Shown here in pieces: positions 24,988-36,989 of a DNA stretch of 64,000 bases. The translations under genes and the position numbers were made by a program. Numbering within the stretch: position 1 is the first letter of the stretch; each line of letters starts with the position of its first letter. Under the pieces are notes generated by a model. It was not told the origin of the DNA. It saw only the letters and a program-made list of their open reading frames with translations, and made no database searches. The DNA comes from Balanoglossus misakiensis (lineage: Eukaryota; Hemichordata). The DNA lies in the NCBI GenBank assembly GCA_040954595.2, contig CM082595.2:7378001-7442000 (forward strand), read 5' to 3'.

Positions 24988-26658
24988 ATGGCGAGTGCAC
25001 GTATTACCAAAAGTTACTACCATAATGCATCAAAGGTACCGAAATTAGAAGGGCTGCCCATTGGCCAACTGTTTGATCGCACTGCAGACCAACACCCTGA
25101 CAGAGAAGCATTCGTTTTCCCTGATGACGATGAGCGAATAACCTTTGGTGAATTGAAGAAGAGGTCTGAGAACCTTGCAAGCGGACTGATAGCTCTGGGG
25201 TTCCAACATGGAGACAGTCTGGGTGTTTGGAGCGATAACCACGTAGAGTGGGTCCTGGTTCAATTTGCAGCTGTTAAAATTGGGCTTGTTCTGGTGAGCT
25301 TACATTCCGGATTCACAGAACAGCTGATGGAAGATGTGTTGCAGAAAACAAAATGTTCAGGTATGGTAATGGGGCTAGCAATGAGAGACCTGTTCTCCAC
25401 CATCACGGGTTTGATTCCAGAGTTGGCTGAAAGCAAACCAGGAAAGCTTCGGAGCCCTAAATTTCCTCTCCTTCACACAATCATCAACCTGGACAAGGAT
25501 GAGCGAAATGGTATGTATCAATTCTCTGAAGTCATGGAGATGGGAGAGAAGCTTGAGAAAGGGAAACTGGAAGAGAGGATGAAAGCTGTGGACTTTGATG
25601 ATGTCAGTCACATTTTCTTAACCTCTGGAAGCACAGGGTTGCCGAAAGCCATCCCACATACTCACCATAACAGGATAAGATCATATGTAAATAATAAAAT
25701 GAAAACAAGGAGAAATGGAAGAATCTTTACTATGTCGCCATTTTCTCACATTTCTGGAGGACATGGGTCTCTGATTGGACCCGCACTTTCTGGATGTACA
25801 TGCATTGTAGGATCTCTCAAATGGCAAGCTGGAGACGTCATTAAAGCCTTACAAGAATACCAGGTGAATGGGCTGTTTCTGCTACCGCATTTGCTACAAG
25901 ATGTTGTATACGCCGCTAAAAAACTCGAATCCAAGTTTCCAGCACTGGAATGGATGGCAACCGGTGGAAGTATGCTGTCAGACAAAATGCTGAGAACCGC
26001 TGGTGAAGTCTTGGAAACCAAGGTTTTTCGCGCATATGGTTCCACAGAGGCAATATCTTGTCTGATGCATGATCATGACTCGTCTCTGGATATAACCACA
26101 AGTACTGACGGATATCCCTGCTTAGGCTGTGAGGTGAAGGTTGTCAATGAAAAGGGCCATGTTTTACCTGTTGGTGTCTGTGGAGAGATATGCATTAGAA
26201 GTCCCTATGGTTTCTTGTATTATCTTGGCGATGATGATACCACACGAGCAGTGAAGAAGCCTGATGGTTGGTTCCACAGTGGTGACCTGGCTGTGATGGA
26301 TGAACGTGGATACTGTCGCATTGTTGGCAGGAAGACAGACACCATTTTGCGAGCAGGTCTGAATATCTACCCTGCAGAAATTGAAAAGGTCCTCATCCAA
26401 CATCGAGATGTGTTGACTAGCAGTGTTGTTCCCATTCCGTGCGAGAGAGTCAACGAAGAAATCTGTGTCTGTGTCATTCTTAAAGATGGAAGTTCCACAA
26501 AAACAGAAGATCTGAGAGAATTTTGTCGTGGTCGTGTCCATCTGGATTACCAGCCAGATCACTTCTTGGTCTTCAAAGAATTTCCTAAAACCTTTACCCA
26601 GAAGATCGATAAGAAATCCTTAGCCACTGAGGCACAGCATATAATAGCCAATCAGTAG
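24988..26658 (+). CDS. ACSF2-like: Medium-chain acyl-CoA synthetase, ACSF2-like
   Basis: A 556-residue ANL-superfamily enzyme that activates fatty acids to acyl-CoA through an acyl-AMP intermediate. Visible motifs: P-loop LTSGSTGLPKAIPHTHHN (211-228), YGSTEA (350-355), HSGDLA (430-435), GRKTD (447-451), GLNIYPAEIE (457-466) and the C-terminal catalytic-lysine region TQKIDKKS (K539). The N-terminal order (SYYHNASK, PDREAFVF, ITFGELKK, ASGLIALGF) follows ACSF2. Human ACSF2 is about 615 residues with a mitochondrial leader; this frame starts about where the mature domain starts, so the leader is missing or in an unseen upstream exon. The ATG context (AAAGCGATGG) is good. Vertebrate ACSF2 is split into many exons, while this copy has no intron, which points to a retrogene-derived or expanded lineage. 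GLNIYP replaces the usual GENIYP-type motif. Confidence 0.93.
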   Translation: MASARITKSYYHNASKVPKLEGLPIGQLFDRTADQHPDREAFVFPDDDERITFGELKKRSENLASGLIALGFQHGDSLGVWSDNHVEWVLVQFAAVKIGLVLVSLHSGFTEQLMEDVLQKTKCSGMVMGLAMRDLFSTITGLIPELAESKPGKLRSPKFPLLHTIINLDKDERNGMYQFSEVMEMGEKLEKGKLEERMKAVDFDDVSHIFLTSGSTGLPKAIPHTHHNRIRSYVNNKMKTRRNGRIFTMSPFSHISGGHGSLIGPALSGCTCIVGSLKWQAGDVIKALQEYQVNGLFLLPHLLQDVVYAAKKLESKFPALEWMATGGSMLSDKMLRTAGEVLETKVFRAYGSTEAISCLMHDHDSSLDITTSTDGYPCLGCEVKVVNEKGHVLPVGVCGEICIRSPYGFLYYLGDDDTTRAVKKPDGWFHSGDLAVMDERGYCRIVGRKTDTILRAGLNIYPAEIEKVLIQHRDVLTSSVVPIPCERVNEEICVCVILKDGSSTKTEDLREFCRGRVHLDYQPDHFLVFKEFPKTFTQKIDKKSLATEAQHIIANQ

Positions 26659-26869
26659 AAGATTTCCAACTGAGGGAACAAGACACCGTTAAAAACAACA
26701 TTCACTTGGCATTATAATGTTTTCAGTGATTAAATCCACGCGAAATTTCTCGGTAACAATGGCAGTAATTTAATTGTTCGATGTTCTCTCCAAATTTTCC
26801 GAATGACATTTTATTTCACCTGTTTGATCAACAGTGATTTCCTCTGACTAATGTTTCTCAATTGATTTT

Positions 26870-26875
26870 AATAAA
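26870..26875 (+). terminator. Candidate poly(A) signal, proximal
   Basis: AATAAA 212 nt after the stop codon of the acyl-CoA synthetase gene. Confidence 0.4.
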
Positions 26876-27188
26876 ATATGTATATGACGTAGAATACTAT
26901 TATCCAATTAGACCGTAGAAATAGTGTTATCCAATCAGGAACAATTGAAAAAGGAATATTCAATTTGCATGCATGCTGCAATGAAATCCTCTGAACTATT
27001 TAACAATGGAATGAACTCTGATGGAAGTTTCCATCAATGGAATGAACGAGAACTTTTTCTGTAAACCTTTATTGATTTTTGAGCTTTTATGTTATAATAG
27101 AAATGTATAAATATGGGATGTGAAGGCTGAAAGAAAACTGAGCTGGGTGCACTTTGAGATATCTTGGTGAACTTCATTGACCATCTAC

Positions 27189-27194
27189 AATAAA
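27189..27194 (+). terminator. Candidate poly(A) signal, distal
   Basis: AATAAA in 'ctacaataaagcctgacg', about 530 nt after the acyl-CoA synthetase stop, followed by a GT-containing stretch. Either this or the proximal signal may be used. Confidence 0.4.
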
Positions 27195-27319
27195 GCCTGA
27201 CGGTGTATCATTCAATCCGCTACTCAGTGTTTAAGGTAACTTCAATTACCAGAATCAGTACGAGCTGAGGACGGTACATCAAGCGAGCGATCCCCGGTCC
27301 AAGCGTGAAGGTTGTATAT

Positions 27320-27506
27320 GTATATACCTTGACTCTCTCACAGCCCACGGTTCGCTACAAGGCTCTTCACTGACGCGCCCTCAACCGTTTAGCAAAGGAG
27401 AAGCCCCATATAGTGTTGTGCAGCGAACCTCTCGCCGGCACACATGTAATCAGAGTATAAGCATGCATGGACGGCTAGAGGGGCTGTGAGAGAGTCTAAT
27501 GTATAC
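27320..27506. mobile_element. Inverted-repeat element (about 187 bp)
   Basis: Left arm GTATATACCTTGACTCTC with CACAGCCC is mirrored by GGGCTGTGAGAGAGTC with GTATAC at the right, about 26 bp with few mismatches. The outer ends are TA-rich, so a TA target is possible. No coding capacity. Confidence 0.6.
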
Positions 27507-29550
27507 CCCAGTTGTGTGAAGTGGTAAAAGGGAGGGACATAGATGCAAATCAGCCTGGAAATCACAAACAATGTCTTACTGATGTAGAGTTCAGCAGTCT
27601 GAATAATGGAAAGTGGGGATAGCCGGAGAGATCACGTGCTTGCTTGACTTGCTGCCTAACTCGGTTACTCTCTGCCCTGCACCAGTTGCAAACCATCTAA
27701 TCGTCATTTGTAATACATCACATCATTAACGCACAGACAAAGAGAATAATTCTCTCCTTAAACGGCTAAACAACGTACTACGCTCCCCTCCTCCCTCGCG
27801 AGCCTTCCTTGTCGTATTCTCCCCGGGTTTTGAAAAAAGCAGGGCGGATATTTTGCATATTTCATGCATGCCATTAGCTTATGCTTACAGATCTTGTAGT
27901 ATACCACTTGAAGAACGTGACTGTACATCGCAGTCTTGGCTTGGTTAAAGTAAAGTGAGAACTACCCAGATATTGAGAATGGATAATAGAACATGATAAA
28001 ATAATAAAGATAAGAGGGAATCTAATATTTATGATAAGAATGTTTCGGTTTTGCTTTAAAAGCATAGCTCTGAGTGTTATCAATATGAAAAATGGAACAA
28101 TGCTGGATAAAACTGTCTGAAGGTAATCATAATTATGGTGGCTGCAGTTTTGTACCTCGAGGGTTTGCATATTGCTTTGTGTGTTAGACGAGAAAACCAC
28201 AGCTGCAGGCCTAACCTATGTGCACATGTCACGAAAAGAATTATGTGCGCGCGCAGTGGTTCGTTTTTGCTGCTTATCTGATCTTGCGATCCACGCTTTG
28301 CACATAACTGTTTTTGAAATCTCACTATTGAGCGAGATTGCCAGTCTATCACAAGTGTTCTGTGCGTTATCACTGTCCGTTTCTGTGCTCCGAGGTTTTT
28401 TTCTATCTTCTTCAAAAGTATTGAAAGCTCTCAACAAAATCGTTCGGTACAACTATTACCCAAAACATTGGTCCCAGAACGCGATACCTTTGATACCAGA
28501 CCAAAATGTTGTTTCAAACAAATAAAGTCTGGAGAAACTTGCCCTAAGCGAGGGTTTAGTAATCTCGGTCCCATTTGCAATCCGTAAGGAACTTAGGGAA
28601 AATACCCAACTATTGCCGCTGGACTACCCCACCTTTGCTGTCACCTAACCCGTTGGGCAGCTAAATTTTATAGATTTTGTAGTTTTACAGCCTTTTATTC
28701 CATCTCGACGATTAAGAATACGCTCTTTGCTATTAATACGCCTTACCTTGGCCCGACTTACGACCACGACAAAGATTTGTCTGCTGACAAAGTAGATTCA
28801 CTCAATCTTATCTTTATAAAGGTGTCGATCGCTATCACGTGTCGATCGCTATCACGCATAGCATTCTTATAGTTATGTTGGTGTCATTATTACATCAAAA
28901 TTTCATACCTTGGGGCTTGCACTGTAAGTTATTATTGTTGCCGGCTATTGCTCCTGTAACTCTTATCAATTCGTTCCTTGCCAAGTGGGGGCGCTGTGCT
29001 ATACCCCACCGTCCCTTCACTCCGATGTCATTTCAGATACAGATATTGTCATATAAAACCAGAAATGTCGGCAGAGCCATGAATGCCTACAATAAAATTA
29101 TATTATTATTGTATTGCAGGGTTGTTCAAGATGCGAAAGGTAGTTGGTCATCCGTGTTATTTACCAAATTTGTGTTGTAATTAGGGGCCTACACCATTTG
29201 TTTACCTTCTAGATGTCCATTTACATGTATCTTGTAGTGGTAGAAGTCTATAATAATTCTACGTTGCTTGAATTTGAATTTGTTTTCAAATTTGAGGTTC
29301 GTAGTCACTTATCATCTTCCGTGATCTCTTTTGTCTTTCCTGGTTAAATAAATTACGCGTGGACTAGTCGCTTTCATTGACAAATTGAAATCTAGCTTTA
29401 CCCCTCGTGTCATGACGCCCCCTGACTTCTGTTTTGATGATTTCACTCAGTCGTGTATTTTTTGTTCACAGTCTGCTGCCTGTTTTTGTATTCGGGACCT
29501 TCTCACATGAAGTGACGATTTTCCTTTAATCTTGGAATATATTCCGAGTC
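27507..29550. other. No gene recognised
   Basis: Open frames at 28172-28525 (+) and 28839-29180 (+) have no motifs. A perfect 17-bp tandem duplication (GTGTCGATCGCTATCAC, 28822-28855) is present. Confidence 0.4.
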
Positions 29551-30020
29551 GTGACAGCTACTTCGTTGTGTCCTAACCTCGCTTCAGTTAAAACGGTCAG
29601 CCCCGGGCATTTCTAGGACGTGATGCAGACATTTACTTCGCGTGGAGAGATGTGATAAAGATATATTTTAAACGTGTTTATTTAAATTGGAGGGATTCCA
29701 CTGTTTTCTATTCATCTCAAAAGTACACTTTGAGAAGGGCAGGAATTGAGCGTATCTATCATAGCAAACTATATATTGATATAGTTTACCATAGGGTGAG
29801 TGAACATTGGCCGTGACAGCTACTTTTTGTGTCCTAACCTAATTCTATTAAAATGGTCAGCCAGAGCATCTCTAGGCCGTGGGAGATGAATCAAATATTT
29901 CAAACATGTTTATTTCAATTTTGAAAGATTGGACTGTCTTTCACACATCTCAAAAGTACTTGAGAAGGGCAGGCATCGTAGCAAACTAAATGGATATATT
30001 TAAGCGCGTGGGGTGAACAT
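29551..30020. repeat. Tandem duplication, units of about 262 bp
   Basis: 'gtgacagctact' at 29551 recurs at 29813, and both units contain 'gtgtcctaacct', 'acggtcagcc/atggtcagcc', 'catctcaaaagtac' and 'gagaagggcagg' in order. The second unit is shorter and ends near the GGGTGAACAT-type sequence. Function unknown. Confidence 0.85.
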
Positions 30021-30309
30021 CCGTCAATAGGTACCCTATTTGAGCTTTCTACTTTCAACCATGTGGTCTAATTTTCAATCTTGCAATGTTGAATTTAAAG
30101 TTCAAGATATCTGTAAATTAAAGCCACTGTTTTTTTGCAGCTGATCATGACTCCTATGTTATCTGCCAACATGTTTTTAATGCCCTGTTTCTATGGTAAC
30201 CATGGCAGGGCTGAAAATATACACTTTTCCCAAATTCCATAAAAGGTACTACACCGTAATAGTCAGAGAGAACAAATATGACGACACATCGTCAATCAGG
30301 GACTATGGA

Positions 30310-30456
30310 TTACCTCCAATTTACATACGCCCATATATGGCTGAAATGGCGTATTTGAGCGTTCTAAAGAACACATGGTGGCGCTCTTTCTTTCGCGTGT
30401 GCCACCATCTAAAATCTGTGATTGGCTGGCTCAATTTGCCATGGTAACTATAGATA
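30310..30456 (-). mobile_element. MITE family B, inverted partial copy
   Basis: Reverse-complement relative of the 5059-5242 element, with 'catatatggctgaaat', 'gttctaaagaaca', the GGTGGCGC...GCCACCAT hairpin and CCATGGTAAC. The TIR ends and TTAA flanks are not recognisable. Confidence 0.65.
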
Positions 30457-31354
30457 ATTTTCCATAGATGGCCGTGTAAGTTGAGAAGTTGTTTGCTTTT
30501 TCTCAAAAATACTGTGTCTTTTACGTGCCACTCGTCTTTTCGATATTTGCTTGTCGTAAATTTCAATGTTTGCAAAAATATTCCCGGAGGAATTGGTTCT
30601 TTAGAAAAAGGTAACACACCGTTCAAGCATTCTCAAGAACTCTCAGTATAGGGTCTTGATGAATGGATTATTTATTCTTGAAATATGAATACGCTGTGCA
30701 TGTAACATCGACCTGATAAACTTCGTCGTGCCAAATGGTGCAACTAAGATTAGCAAAATTTGTTCACATCACGCTGAAGACAGCTCACAATTGTCTCACA
30801 TCACGAACGTCAGACCCTATGTTCGCCCCACTTTCTTTCAAACGTTAAGGTTGAAATTTTGTAGGCCCTACTCCTAATGCGAACACGCTACAAAATGTGT
30901 GCAATAACCGACACCGTTTACGTGTTTCTCCTGCCCAATAGAAGGGAGGGTTGAATGGCACCCCGAGGCAAGTTTGTCATTCAATGGGATGTGCACCACA
31001 CGGAGCTCCAGAAAATTTACATGTATCACTATATTTGAGTCGTGTTGGTTCTTTAATCCCACATAATGCGCGCGCCTGTATCTTAGTTATATGGTTAACA
31101 GAGGTAAATAATTTAAAATAAATTACATATCCCAAATTTAATTAGTGATAACAAGCAAGGTGATAACTTACAAAGACAATATTTCACAGGTTGACATTGG
31201 CGGACAAGCAATCCAACTGAAAAGCGTTTTACTTGGAGGCCTTACACCAAGCCTTGATTCAGAGTCGGTTGGATCACTTTTGATTTAGTAATTCCCTCCA
31301 GACTTCTGTTAATGAATATAATATAATATGATATGATCTAACTGTTCTGATAAA
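30457..31354. other. No gene recognised
   Basis: Nothing beyond short random open frames. Confidence 0.35.
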
Positions 31355-31410
31355 CAGACAGACAGACAGACAGACAGACGGATGGGTGGGTGGTTGAATG
31401 GTTGTCTGGG

Positions 31411-31454
<44 letters not shown>

Positions 31455-31480
31455 CAGATAGATAGATAGATAGATAGATA
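31355..31480. repeat. (CAGA)n, GGGT-rich and (GATA)n microsatellites
   Basis: CAGA units at 31355-31379, a short GGGTGG stretch, then GATA units from 31411 to 31480. Confidence 0.95.
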
Positions 31481-32390
31481 CCTCAAAGCGTTAATAATAC
31501 AAAATGTTTTTTTTACGGTTATTTAAATTGCTGTCACGTGATAGTTTGTGAACAATGATCACACTGAAGCAACTAAAACATTGCTCTATATCTAGACTTT
31601 CAGAAAATATATACTTTGAGGGAATTCTGAGTTCAATTATTATTAGAGAAATGCATGTTTCCAAGAGTACACATATTCCATGTTCACTCTATAGAAGAGG
31701 GTGACCGTGGAGCCGACAAGGATAACAATAGAAGTTTTCTTTCTCAATGAACTTTACAATCCCACAGTGTCTGATTCTCCCCCTCCAGTGATTCCGTAAA
31801 ATCGTGCGTATTTGCCGTAATTCTCGTTACTTACTATATACGCATACACATAATGCCAAAATCTGTATACAATCATTGCATCGAGATGTTAGAGTGTAAC
31901 TTTTCTGTCAATACAAGAACATTTTTTGTGAATTGAAAATAGTAAGTGAAACGTGATCTTGACTGGGTTAACACGTTACAAATCCTATTTGTCAATGAAT
32001 GACAGGCATCAAATATCAAAATGAAATGCATTGATCACTTCACCCAAATGTATTCGCTGTACTGTTAGAGTCTTCCATAGGAACACCTTGAACACATGTG
32101 TGTTGTAACCCCTCTTGCAATAAACTATGTTGTCTTCCACTGCTCTGTGCTTCGACGAGTCTCTATACTTTGGTAGATCCTTGTACATCTGGTTGATACC
32201 ACAGGGCAAGAAACCCCAGCAGTAACACTTGGTGGATGTGATAAAGCAGTAATACTATCGATTGATTGATCTATCTTTCCATCGAATTGTTAGACCGAAT
32301 GTTTGATACCTAGATAGATCGATACCGATCACTTATCGATCCAACATCTATCGAGCATCGATCGATCTAATTTGATTGAGTCATCGGTCA

Positions 32391-32549
<159 letters not shown>

Positions 32550-32614
32550 GAACTATTGATTGATCTATCAAACGATGGATGGATGGATGGATGGAAACGT
32601 TACAAGTTTTAATG

Positions 32615-32763
32615 GACGTTATCGGTAAATGTTCACTACTTTATCGGTTCGAAAAAAAATTACTACGTTTATATCAGTTGATTCGGTACATTATCGGTCA
32701 TTAATTTATACTACGTTATCGAATTCCCTACGTTATCGGTTAGTTACTACGTTATCGGTTGTA
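32615..32763. repeat. Cluster of degenerate ACTACGTTATCGGTT motifs
   Basis: At least six copies of a word like ACGTTATCGGTT, several preceded by TACT, are spaced irregularly at about 15-35 bp. On the other strand each reads ACCGATAACGT, so the cluster is also rich in GATAA. Spacing is too irregular for a plain microsatellite. Confidence 0.6.
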
Positions 32764-35554
32764 ACAGGCGCTCCCTAAAGACTACTTTTCTACGGAGGCG
32801 GTTATATGTGACTGCACTGGGAAGTGCGAGCATCCATTAAACAGATTATTCTCAGATTATTCTCAGCACGCTGGTCGAATAGACATCTGACACTGCAAAT
32901 ATGACCGCTGTAATTTCTATCATCACACTTTAGAAGTGAAAAAAATATTATAGACTTCGAAATGAACGTTTGGGGATTAATTTTCCCGTATAGGGCTACG
33001 TCGCTTATTTTTTGATAGATGGAACCACAGAGTAGTCAACAGCAACTGGCGTAAACGGTGAAAATTTGTCTTTGTCGTCTGTTGAAGGTTGGGTTTTAAG
33101 ACATCCTTTAACATATGATGCGAAAGTGTTGAAAAGACGATAATATTTAATAATTTTGGCATGGCCCTTTTCGTATTTTGCGTGTACGTAATCGTTATTG
33201 TAAAATCCGTCGTGTACTGGTGTGAGAGGACACGAGTCTACTGCAGGTGACCTGTTTGTTTACTGTTCTGTGGATTTTGAAAGTTCGACAATCACTTCAA
33301 TATGCAATCATGTTGACGTTAAACTGAGTCACTTCGAGACGATTCTGCGATTCAATACAGCAATCACACACCACAAGATCTCTATAGTGTCCATGCACAC
33401 GATGCTAGCAATAATGCTAAAAAAACTCGTGGGAATTCTATGCCGGCAATTCGTGAGAACCAAATGATGTCTCTAGGATGCGGAAGTTATTCTGCACGAA
33501 GTATGCGGCACGGATGTTCGCACTGAAATTCACTACAATATGCATTATTACCAAGTTATAATAATTTGCCAACCTCATATGGCGCACTCCGCTGTCGTGG
33601 GTTTCGCTTATAAAGGCGTGCGTCTCAAAGCCAACTATTTATCAAGAGCTCTTGTGTTGTATTCACGTTACTCGGAAGAGTGATATCATAGTACAGGACA
33701 TATTGTGAATCTGAGTGTCATAAATCGTATTGTGTTGCTAGCATGTAAAAAATATATTTACAGACTTGAAATATGTGCATACAACAACAAATATCTTTTC
33801 GTTCAAAAACTTTTCAAATGACGTTACAAGACTGATCTCTTCTAACGCGTGCGACTAAGTCATCTAACTTTATTACCAAATCATCCACGTTACTATATTT
33901 CCGTTTTCCTATACGGTAGTCAAACTTCATATTCCACCGTTGCATTCGTCGCCTATCACTTTCACTAGAGGACAGCAAATGCCTCAATGTTTATGAATAC
34001 TTTATTACCATTTATCCTTTTGGTTCAGGGTAAATTTACTTGATTTTATATTCACAGATTTCATATTTCTGGTAAGTAGCAACCTAAGTGAAAACAGCAA
34101 AACTATTATCCGTGAAAACTATGTTCTTAAAGACGGACGATCGTCTTATATTCGCATGTTCATAATTTCGTCCAATCGAAATGTCCTGGCAAATTTGGCT
34201 TCTTTTCACCCGATTTGCTATTTTTCCCGATCTCCGACACAGACTTTGGTTGCCGCCACCTTGTCTGTTGTTAGGACAACACACTGCTTCATGGCATTGA
34301 TTGTACGATTATTATTACCAGAGTCTCTGGTTTGGCACATGCGCATAAGACGATCCTCGCCCTTTAACTACACTCTGACTCATTGTCTTCATTTTTCTCT
34401 AATGCTTTCCCCGTCTCCTCTGATAGTGTCTTGTCATTATAATTTGTGCTCTGGACACATTTACTTTCTTCTCTTTAATGCGCGCCGTTCTCTGTATTTT
34501 AATAGGTCAATATATTCCCCTCGTGTACTCCCACATCTCTATTTTATTGACGAAATGGATTAGTAATTTCCATTGACCTATATCCTTCCCGATTCGGGTG
34601 CAATTTGGGGACTATTTGCTATCTTATTTTTCTGACTATGATTTAGCTTTACCTTGGCCCAGATAATGCCTGAAGCACCCCCCGCGCTTTTCTTCAGTAC
34701 ATTGATACATTTACAGGTGATGTTATGCAGTGGGCATGCAGTTTTGTAGTTTTTAAGGATTCGTTGAAGCCTCTGCTTTCAGCGTTCTCTTTGAAATTAA
34801 AAAGGGGAACTTACATTGGGGCGATATTATTTCATTTTTTGGTGTGGACAAGTCTCTTTCCGACTACTGGTGCTTAAAACAATAGTGAAACGCCGGAACG
34901 ATGCGTTAACGGGCAATGAAAACAGAAAATGTCGGAAACAAACTATCACCGGCTAAAACTTCCATATAAAATAAAAGACGACAGATAGTTTACACGAAAG
35001 CAATATTTAATAATTTTTGACAGATAAGTGTAAATTGTAAAGCTGTTGTTTTATTTAAATAACATGTGTATAAACGTTTAATACTTTTTTGAATGAAAAT
35101 AAAATATAGTTATTGCAAACGTTACACGTCAACACCATTCAATCTTTGATTTCATTGCGCCGTGTTGTGAAGATGTATCGCGGAAACTAACACCGGTGTC
35201 ATTATAAGATAACATCTTTCTGGCATTGACGTATCGCAAAGTCAGAAGTTTGAACTATAGGACGTCTTAGAATTGACACGTATATGTGAGGTTTAAAAGT
35301 GTTGTGACAGTTTTTATGTCCAACACTTATCAAAACTACTGTCAGCGTTAAAAGCACCTGACAATTATTGACACCATAAAAGGGGAGATGTCTGCTGTGT
35401 GATCACACGTTACTGTACTATTAATAGCACCTGAGCTTTTAGAGGGGAGGCCGGTGATTTTAAAGAGGTTTCAGTAAGAGTTCTCCAGGTTTCCCTGTCC
35501 GCAGTAGAATGTCACACCTTTTTGTCAAAATTAGCGACGCCAGCGCTGTCTTAA
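32764..35554. other. No gene recognised
   Basis: Open frames at 33222-33467 (+) and 34156-34563 (+) lack motifs and credible splice pairs. Confidence 0.35.
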
Positions 35555-35749
35555 AGATATACGGTGACCCATATCATGCAAATTTAGCTACAGTACCATG
35601 ACAAATTGAGATCCACGCAATCACAGAATTTTTAGTGGATGGCACACGAGAAAACAAGACCGACACCATATGTTCTTTAGAACACTCACATAGACCATTT
35701 TAACCATTTATGGACAATATGTAAATGTGAGGTGAACGTGAAACTTGTA
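35555..35749 (+). mobile_element. MITE family B, diverged copy
   Basis: Begins TTAAAGATATACGGTGACC, resembling the left end at 5055, and shares 'caatcacag', 'ttctttagaacactc' and a GGTGAACGTGAAACTT right end. Both ends are decayed. Confidence 0.6.
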
Positions 35750-36848
35750 ATTAACAATGATAAAGCAATGCGCCGAATCCGGGTAAGTTGGAACACCGCG
35801 CATCGAAGACGCGAACTAAATTTTGCATGCATGCAAATTTCTGTGTACAGGTTAGTACGCGAAACACTGACCAAATGTAAAATTCATGTAAAAGTAGTAC
35901 GCGCCTCCGAACTCTTAAACCTTCCTCACGTTTTGCTGAAGGCAACTTAAATTTTATATTAATACTCTCTTTAAATTGAGAATAAAAGGTAGGTGCCTCG
36001 GTGCTCAACTTTGAATAAGTTATAAAATTATGTCAAATTGTCTCAAATATCCGTTTTCACTCTATGGGGAAAATTTAAAGTAGTGATTTTATGAAAACAA
36101 GACGGTAAACTCCTTTGTTTTCAAAAATCCCTCACATAATTTAATATAGCAACGAATAAGAAGGTTTGGACGACTTACATTTTTTTCTGAAAATCTATCC
36201 CGGAGGCAGATAATATCTTAAAAAGATCTAAGTCATAAATTATTCTGTATCTGACCGAAACAGGGTCAGCACCAAATCTTCTGTCCGTTAGCGTTGTTTT
36301 CATTTCCGTTGCCGTGTGTCGCATGTGGGTGTAGTCATTTGTACCAATGTTTATGGTATGTATCTGAGCTCTAAAATAGCTAAGATATCTCAATAAATAT
36401 CAAAGCCATTTCGTTCCTTTCACACGTTTTGTCTTAAGAAATGAACTTATTTGACAGTACCGGGAAGCTAATTCAAAACATAGCGTGACATTGGCGCCTT
36501 CAATTACGCCTGTAACCGTGTCAGTACTGTCAGCCTTGAAGTTTTCAATGTTTTATGCATTGTGTATTGCGGTAACCCTCGTACCTGTACATTACCTTAT
36601 TAAATACTAGGCCTGACATCGACAATGCAGAAATAAATTCCTTATTACGGGTTCTTTATCAAAGATTATTTATTACTTCCGTTTTTATCCAATATATTAT
36701 CTTCTTAGATACAATATCACCCACTGTCGTTTGGTTGCACTGCCATCAAACACAGTCTACATCTGGTGCCCCATAGGTGTTTGAATGCTCTGATGCATTA
36801 CAAGATAAGTATGTTGTTGCAGACATTGTTTCCAATAACATCTTTCAG

Positions 36849-36989
36849 TGACTGGCGGGAGGGTGACCGAGGAGTACGGCATAATCTCTTTGCACTTTCT
36901 CTCATCACTTTTAAATGAATTTGGCATCAAGTTACCGCATGATGACTTGGCCTTATTACCCATCCTAAAATCTATGCGAATCATAAACA
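36849..36989 (+). CDS. Candidate internal coding exon, unknown protein
   Basis: A 141-nt open exon between a good acceptor (ATCTTTCAG) and a consensus donor (AAACA/GTAAGA). It is phase 1 at both ends. The product contains VTEEYGIISLHFLSSLLNEF then GIKLPHDDLALLPILKSM, an amphipathic, strongly protein-like helical sequence that I cannot assign to a family. A possible next exon starts at about 37149 (acceptor ATGTAG, same phase, KLDIQILGNVYDPWLP), but its donor is weak. No promoter or terminal exon is recognised, so most of this gene is unplaced. Confidence 0.45.
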
